Source: Cyanobium sp. M30B3 (GTDB taxonomy: Bacteria; Cyanobacteriota; Cyanobacteriia; PCC-6307; Cyanobiaceae). From it: a DNA stretch of 64,000 nucleotides. Position numbers and translations under genes: made by a program. Positions 60,657 to 64,000 of the stretch are shown in pieces. Below the pieces are notes generated by a model. That model made no database searches, had not been told where the DNA came from, and was given only the letters and a program-made list of their open reading frames with translations. The first letter of the stretch is position 1. Each line of letters starts with the position of its first letter. Location of the stretch: assembly GCA_018399015.1 (NCBI GenBank), contig CP073761.1, forward strand, positions 186,001-250,000, written 5' to 3'.

Positions 60657-61040
60657 TTACGCGGCGGCGGCCGTGTCCTCCTCTTCTGTGGAGCCGGCGG
60701 GGACCAGCTTGATCTGCTTGCGGCCCAGCTTGATCTCGAATTCATCGCCGGGCTCCAGGCCCAGCTGGGCGGTGTAGGCCTTGCCGACGAGCAGGTTGCC
60801 GTTGAACTGCACCTTGGCCACATAGCTGAGGCTGCGGCCTCCTTTCCCTTTGCCCTTGCCGCCGCCTTCACCAAGTGTCATCCCCTTGGCGTCCAGCAGC
60901 GCCTCATAGAAGGCCGTGAAGTTCAGCCGCTCACTGCCGTCCTTCTTGGTGCTCACGTAGCCGCAGGCACGCACCAGTTCGGACTTGGAGGCATCGGCCA
61001 GCTCCTTCACCTTGGCGAGCAGGTCTGATCCGGTCAGCAT
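60657..61040 (-). CDS. cyAbrB-type transcriptional regulator
   Basis: A 127-residue cyanobacterial AbrB-like protein. It begins MLTGSDLLAKVKELADASKS with ELVRACGY, the cyAbrB-specific N-terminal domain, then a Gly/Lys linker (GEGGGKGKGKGGRS). A C-terminal swapped-hairpin AbrB domain follows (AKVQFNGNLLVGKAYTAQLG, LEPGDEFEIKLGRKQIKLVP). cyAbrB proteins repress nitrogen-, carbon- and cell-division-related genes and behave as nucleoid-associated regulators. ATG 61040 is chosen by homology. The location inside a decayed island suggests an accessory copy, though the sequence alone does not prove it. Confidence 0.9.
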   Translation of the reverse strand: MLTGSDLLAKVKELADASKSELVRACGYVSTKKDGSERLNFTAFYEALLDAKGMTLGEGGGKGKGKGGRSLSYVAKVQFNGNLLVGKAYTAQLGLEPGDEFEIKLGRKQIKLVPAGSTEEEDTAAAA

Positions 61041-61165
61041 GATCTGAAACTCCAGGTGTACTGACTGGAAAGATAAACGACCAACAGCACGTGAGCAATG
61101 CTCACGGCGGCGCCATCCTGACGACTTGATTGCCACGTGGACAACCACCTGGGCTGGTGAGCCAG

Positions 61166-61948
61166 TCAACCCAGCAAGGCAGCCACACCGCTCACATCAG
61201 GCACGAGAGTGGCCTGCTGCGGCAGCCGTGATTCATCGCCCGGTCGATACTTGCCGGTCTGCACCAGGGCCCCCTGCAGGCCAGCGTCGATCGCGCCTTG
61301 CACATCGGCTTCCACGTCATCGCCCACCATCAGGCAGCTGGCTGCCGGCAGCCCCAGCGACTGCACCACCTCCGCAAAGAAGGCCGCTGAGGGTTTGCCC
61401 AGCACGGTGGCTTCGCAGCTGGCCCCGTATTCAAGGGCCTGCAGAAAGGCGCCGGCATCCAGCATCCAGTGGCCGCCTTCCCGGAAGCGGCGGTTGCGGC
61501 CGATGCCGATCAGCGGCGCACCCTCCAGCAGCAGCTCCAGGGCGCGATTGAGGTTGGCATAGCTGAGTTGATCGCGGGCATCACCCAGCAGCACGCAGTT
61601 GGGCCGCCCACCGCTCTGCTCAGCGCCCTCCTCGCCCTCCAGCCCCTGGAACAGTGGGGCGATCGCCGGGTGCATCAGGGCCAGCGGCCGCAGTTGATGG
61701 CGCCGCAGCCAGCTCTGGGCCGCCAGCGGTGCAGTGAACAGCTCCTCAGCCTCCAGGGCAAAGCCCAGGCTGTGCAGCTCCTGCAGCAGCTGCGCGTGGT
61801 GGCGGGTGGCGGTGTTGGTCACCAGGCGGATGGCCAGCCCGCGGCGCCGTGCCTCCCGCACGGTGTCCACCGCGCCAGCCAGGGCAACGCCGTTGTCCAC
61901 CAGCACGCCCTGGAGATCCAGCAGCAGGGCCTGGGGCCGGGCGTCCAT
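61166..61948 (-). CDS. HAD-superfamily (class IIA) phosphatase
   Basis: A 260-residue HAD hydrolase resembling the NagD/LHPP subgroup. Motif I is LLLDLQGVLVDNG (nucleophile Asp, with Gln at the +2 position where Asp or Ser is usual), motif II is IRLVTNTATR, motif III lysine is in ATVLGKPSAAFF, and motif IV is CLMVGDDVEADVQGAIDAGL with the acidic pair. The Asp+2 to Gln change might reduce phosphatase activity. Substrate unknown. A small gene lies 10 bp upstream on the same strand. Confidence 0.88.
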   Translation of the reverse strand: MDARPQALLLDLQGVLVDNGVALAGAVDTVREARRRGLAIRLVTNTATRHHAQLLQELHSLGFALEAEELFTAPLAAQSWLRRHQLRPLALMHPAIAPLFQGLEGEEGAEQSGGRPNCVLLGDARDQLSYANLNRALELLLEGAPLIGIGRNRRFREGGHWMLDAGAFLQALEYGASCEATVLGKPSAAFFAEVVQSLGLPAASCLMVGDDVEADVQGAIDAGLQGALVQTGKYRPGDESRLPQQATLVPDVSGVAALLG

Positions 61949-61958
61949 CCACCCCCCG

Positions 61959-62171
61959 TCAGCTGAGCGCTGCCTTCAGGCGTTGCCGATCGAGTCGGCA
62001 GCCACTGGTGGTGATCAGGGCCACAACCTGGCGATCATCCCCAGAGAGGATGCGATAGGTGCGGCCATCCGAGCAGCAGCGCATCTGGGCCTCCTGATGG
62101 GCCCAGTACTCCAGCTGGGCTGTGCCCTGATCAACCCAGCCCGCTGGATGGAGTGCCTGAATCACAAACAT
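61959..62171 (-). CDS. Small hypothetical protein upstream of HAD phosphatase
   Basis: A 70-residue soluble protein (MFVIQALHPAGWVDQGTAQL, EYWAHQEAQMRCCSDGRTYR, ILSGDDRQVVALITTSGCRL) of no recognised family. It looks like a compact beta-rich domain (strand-turn-strand pattern around YRILSGDDRQVVALITT). Ten bp before the HAD gene on the same strand, so probably co-transcribed. Moderate confidence that it is real. Confidence 0.6.
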   Translation of the reverse strand: MFVIQALHPAGWVDQGTAQLEYWAHQEAQMRCCSDGRTYRILSGDDRQVVALITTSGCRLDRQRLKAALS

Positions 62172-62208
62172 GGTGTGCTGATCCTTTGTTTGAACTGCCT
62201 ACAGCCAA

Positions 62209-62669
62209 TCAAGCCCTCACTGGGCTGCATCGAACAAAGCAACCTGGTCTCTTTGGGATCAACCCCGATCGCGGCCCTGCCTGTTCCTTCTGAACGGCTT
62301 TTGGTGTGCATTTCCAGTCATCACCTGGGCGAGAGAGGCGGCCGGTTGCCGGTGCCCAGCCCTTCTGCCGCACCAGGTCGTCGCTCCAACCCTGGCAGCG
62401 GCTGGGCCTGACAGATGAGGAGTGGCTGCTGACGTCCAGGACCGAAGGCGAGACCAGCAGCAACAGGCCGACGCTCGAGATGATGGCGATGGGCAGCCAG
62501 GCGGAACAGACTCCCGTACCCGCCCTACGCCCAGAGGGTGCGCGGTGACCTCGACCACGTCATCGCAGGGGACGCCGGGGGCCTCCTCCAGCTCAAACAG
62601 CAGCAGGGCTGACCCCAGCCAGGCGGCCGCAGGCCTGCAGGGCCCGTGCAGATCCTCTGCACCGCTCAC
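62209..62669 (-). other. Uncertain region, possible frameshifted small membrane protein
   Basis: The 630-bp gap 62172-62802 has no certain gene. On the minus strand one frame (ATG 62669) reads LLLFELEEAPGVPCDDVVEV and TAHPLGVGRVRESV. The adjoining frame then gives a hydrophobic helix WLPIAIISSVGLLLLVSPSV followed by CQGWSDDLVRQKGWAPATGR. Joining them needs one extra base near 62500-62515, the same kind of change seen in miaA and tsaE. Neither part matches a family I know; this may be chance. Confidence 0.25.
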
Positions 62670-62690
62670 GTCAAGCCCATGGCTTGCCCG

Positions 62691-62746
62691 CCAGAAGCGG
62701 TTGACATGCTCCCCTGATGCGCATGCCGGTAGTGAGCACTACTGGC
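62691..62746 (+). other. IS200/IS605-end-like motif and hairpin
   Basis: GCGGTTGACATGCTCCCC (from about 62697) resembles the conserved right-end motif of IS200/IS605-group (tnpB) elements. It is followed by a hairpin at 62725-62746 (GCCGGTAGT, loop GAGC, ACTACTGGC with one G-T pair). No transposase or tnpB lies nearby. Could be a relic or coincidence; TTGACA here could also be a promoter -35, but no matching -10 is seen. Confidence 0.25.
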
Positions 62747-62802
62747 TGTTGCTTTCTGATTTCGGGCGCCACGGCTAGCGTGGAGCAACCGCACCCCTCG
62801 GC

Positions 62803-63093
62803 ATGACCCAGCTGCACGACCTGCGTCTGCGCCTGCTGGTGCAGCAGGAGACCCAGCGGATCCTCGACAGCCAGCCCGACGAGCTGGAGCTCTCCCTGGT
62901 GCAGGCCCGCTGCCTCTGCTGGCTCGCCCTGCTGGCCGAGGCCCACGAGGAGCAGGCCAGCGATGCCGAGCGCCGGGGCGACACGGAGCAGGCCATGGGC
63001 TGGTTTGCCGACTCGATGCGCCTGCGGGACGTGATCCAGGTGGTGAGCTCGATCGAGATTCCGATCCCGGATGCCGAGGAGCTCAGCGCCTGA
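62803..63093 (+). CDS. Conserved cyanobacterial hypothetical protein
   Basis: A 96-residue helical, acidic protein (TQLHDLRLRLLVQQETQRIL, LELSLVQARCLCWLALLAEA, SDAERRGDTEQAMGWFADSM, RLRDVIQVVSSIEIPIPDAE). It starts at ATG 62803 in a region with native codon use, so the accessory stretch probably ends just before it. Function unknown; no membrane segment or catalytic motif. The next gene follows closely on the same strand. Confidence 0.78.
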   Translation: MTQLHDLRLRLLVQQETQRILDSQPDELELSLVQARCLCWLALLAEAHEEQASDAERRGDTEQAMGWFADSMRLRDVIQVVSSIEIPIPDAEELSA

Positions 63094-63130
63094 GCCGCCG
63101 CTGCGGTGCCATGATGGGATTTGTGAACAG

Positions 63131-63658
63131 ATGGGGAGTGCGGTGCCCGAAGAGCCCTGCCAGTGCCCTGATTGCCAGCGCTTCTATCGGGAACACGACC
63201 GATTGATTCGCGAAAATCCCACCCTGCGCCAGCAGCAGGAGCTCAACTGGGCTGCGCTGCAGTCGTTCCGCACCCTGGCGGGCCGGGTGATGGAGGAGCT
63301 CCAGAAGCAGGAGGAGCTGCTCAAGCAGGGCGACGGCGCTGATCCTGGCGCCGAGCCCCCCCAGGGCTCCGGAGCCGCTCCGGCTGCCCCCGGGCAGGCC
63401 TCCACCGCCGCCGCTGGAGCGGCTGAGGTCTCAGCGGAAGCCGATGGCCTGCAGCAGGCGATGGCCGACCTGGAGAACATCAACGCCCACCTGTTCTCGA
63501 TCGAGGCGCTGATGGAGCGCATCTTCGACGTGCGCGTGCCCGAGCCGGTGGAGCAGATGTTCCGCGAGGTGGCCGGTGAGCTGGCCCCCGATCCGCTCAA
63601 CGCGGACCGGTTGCGGCTCAACCGGCTCCTGCACCAGACCCCCGACCTGCCCGGTTAG
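63131..63658 (+). CDS. Conserved cyanobacterial hypothetical protein with Cys-rich N-terminus
   Basis: A 175-residue protein. The N-terminus has a Cys cluster (PEEPCQCPDCQRFYREHDRL; CXCX2C) that might bind metal, followed by a helical segment (TLRQQQELNWAALQSFRTLA, RVMEELQKQEELLK). An Ala/Pro/Gly-rich linker (~70-105) and a helical C-terminal domain (MADLENINAHLFSIEALMER, VPEPVEQMFREVAGELAPDP) complete it. ATG 63131 is chosen; GTG 63143 would also fit. Unknown function; 37 bp after the preceding gene and overlapping the convergent glgP stop by 4 bp. Confidence 0.72.
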   Translation: MGSAVPEEPCQCPDCQRFYREHDRLIRENPTLRQQQELNWAALQSFRTLAGRVMEELQKQEELLKQGDGADPGAEPPQGSGAAPAAPGQASTAAAGAAEVSAEADGLQQAMADLENINAHLFSIEALMERIFDVRVPEPVEQMFREVAGELAPDPLNADRLRLNRLLHQTPDLPG

Positions 63659-64000
63659 TCCAGCTCGCAGGTGATCGTCACCGGGTAGGGCTCCGCCTTC
63701 CAGATCCGCTCGGCGTACTCGCGGATCGAGCGGTCGGAGGAGAAGAAGCCGGTGCGCGCCGCATTCAGCAGCGACATCCGGTTCCAGCGCTGGCGGTCGC
63801 CCCAGGCCTGGTCCACCTCGCCCTGGGCGCGCAGGTAGTCGTCGAAATCGGCCAGCACGAAGAAGGGATCGCGGCCGGTGAGGTTCTGCAGCAGGGGGCG
63901 GAACAGCTCGCTGTCGCCGTTGCTGAAGTGGCCCTGCTCGATCAGCCGCAGCACGTCGGCCAGCTCCGGCATCGCGCCGATCAGCTCCCAGGGCCGGTAG
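63655..64000 (-). CDS. glgP: Glycogen/starch/alpha-glucan phosphorylase, C-terminal part
   Basis: The minus-strand frame enters at the right edge and ends at 63655, giving the last ~114 codons. WELIGAMPELADVLRLIEQG, DPFFVLADFDDYLRAQGEVD, WNRMSLLNAARTGFFSSDRS and IREYAERIWKAEPYPV match the C-terminus of glycogen phosphorylase (family pattern ...GFFSSDRTI.EYA..IW...P). GlgP releases glucose-1-phosphate from glycogen. The catalytic and PLP sites lie outside the window. Confidence 0.93.
   Translation of the reverse strand, partial: YRPWELIGAMPELADVLRLIEQGHFSNGDSELFRPLLQNLTGRDPFFVLADFDDYLRAQGEVDQAWGDRQRWNRMSLLNAARTGFFSSDRSIREYAERIWKAEPYPVTITCELD

Noticed and set aside
57555-62802. attR copy of the tRNA-Arg 3' end closing the island
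   Set aside because: I found no second copy of the T-arm/acceptor segment on either strand downstream; the far boundary may be lost or beyond recognition.

Overview
The window is a 64-kb piece of a high-GC picocyanobacterial chromosome. The best fit is the Cyanobium / freshwater-estuarine Synechococcus group. This rests on photosynthesis genes (psbZ, psaC, ndhS), the cyanobacterial regulator RpaB/Ycf27, a cyAbrB-type regulator, a cyanobacterial-type PEP-CTERM protein, a cyanobacterial-type SecA, and very GC-rich third codon positions. Species is not determined.

Layout. 1-20 kb is mostly housekeeping: mutS (cut by the left edge), psbZ, ribH, secA, cysE, tRNA-Gly, infC, miaA (frameshifted), gyrB, a glutathione peroxidase, two tandem mgtE Mg2+ transporters that share a 406-bp perfectly identical block, and a group 2 sigma factor. 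20-22 kb is a small accessory patch with an Rrf2 regulator, a vapC-like remnant and an intact MNT/HEPN toxin-antitoxin pair. 22-34 kb carries mutY-nudix, a PfkB kinase, tsaE (frameshifted), ahcY, ssb, the mreBCD shape operon, a sugar-binding lipoprotein, rpaB and lysS. 33.7-37.9 kb is a sulfur/ergothioneine block: egtB, egtD and two small 'hercynine metabolism' genes on the minus strand, divergent from a cysteine synthase that is translationally coupled to a degenerate protein kinase. 40-56 kb holds smpB, ruvB, a TPP riboswitch with thiC, tkt, fabF-acpP divergent from psaC, glmS, a manC-type enzyme, rimM, ndhS, rnc and the RNase P RNA gene.

From 56.6 to 62.8 kb the window becomes accessory. 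It holds a compositionally different PEP-CTERM protein, tRNA-Arg(CCT), a cluster of TTAGGCAAA-like repeats, an N-terminal fragment resembling a tyrosine recombinase, and a run of intact and broken toxin-antitoxin genes: a TacA/TacT-like pair whose toxin has lost its acetyl-CoA-binding core, vapBC, and yefM/yoeB remnants. A wrecked AAA ATPase, a cyAbrB gene and a HAD phosphatase also lie here. This looks like an old tRNA-associated island in decay. The window ends with two conserved small cyanobacterial genes and the 3' end of glycogen phosphorylase.

Cross-cutting observations. (1) miaA and tsaE are each broken by one missing base in a G/C homopolymer, so sequencing error must be excluded before calling them pseudogenes. 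(2) Short perfect tandem repeats (11-18 bp) sit at several gene starts or gaps (ruvB, rimM, 43.97 kb, 42.63 kb, 20.74 kb); at ruvB the repeat multiplies the start codon in frame. (3) Three separate VapC-like loci, two of them only N-terminal stubs, mark sites of toxin-antitoxin gain and loss. No clearly new system is proven. The strongest candidates for follow-up are the ergothioneine operon with its two uncharacterised partners, the disarmed GNAT toxin with a retained antitoxin, and the converted mgtE pair.
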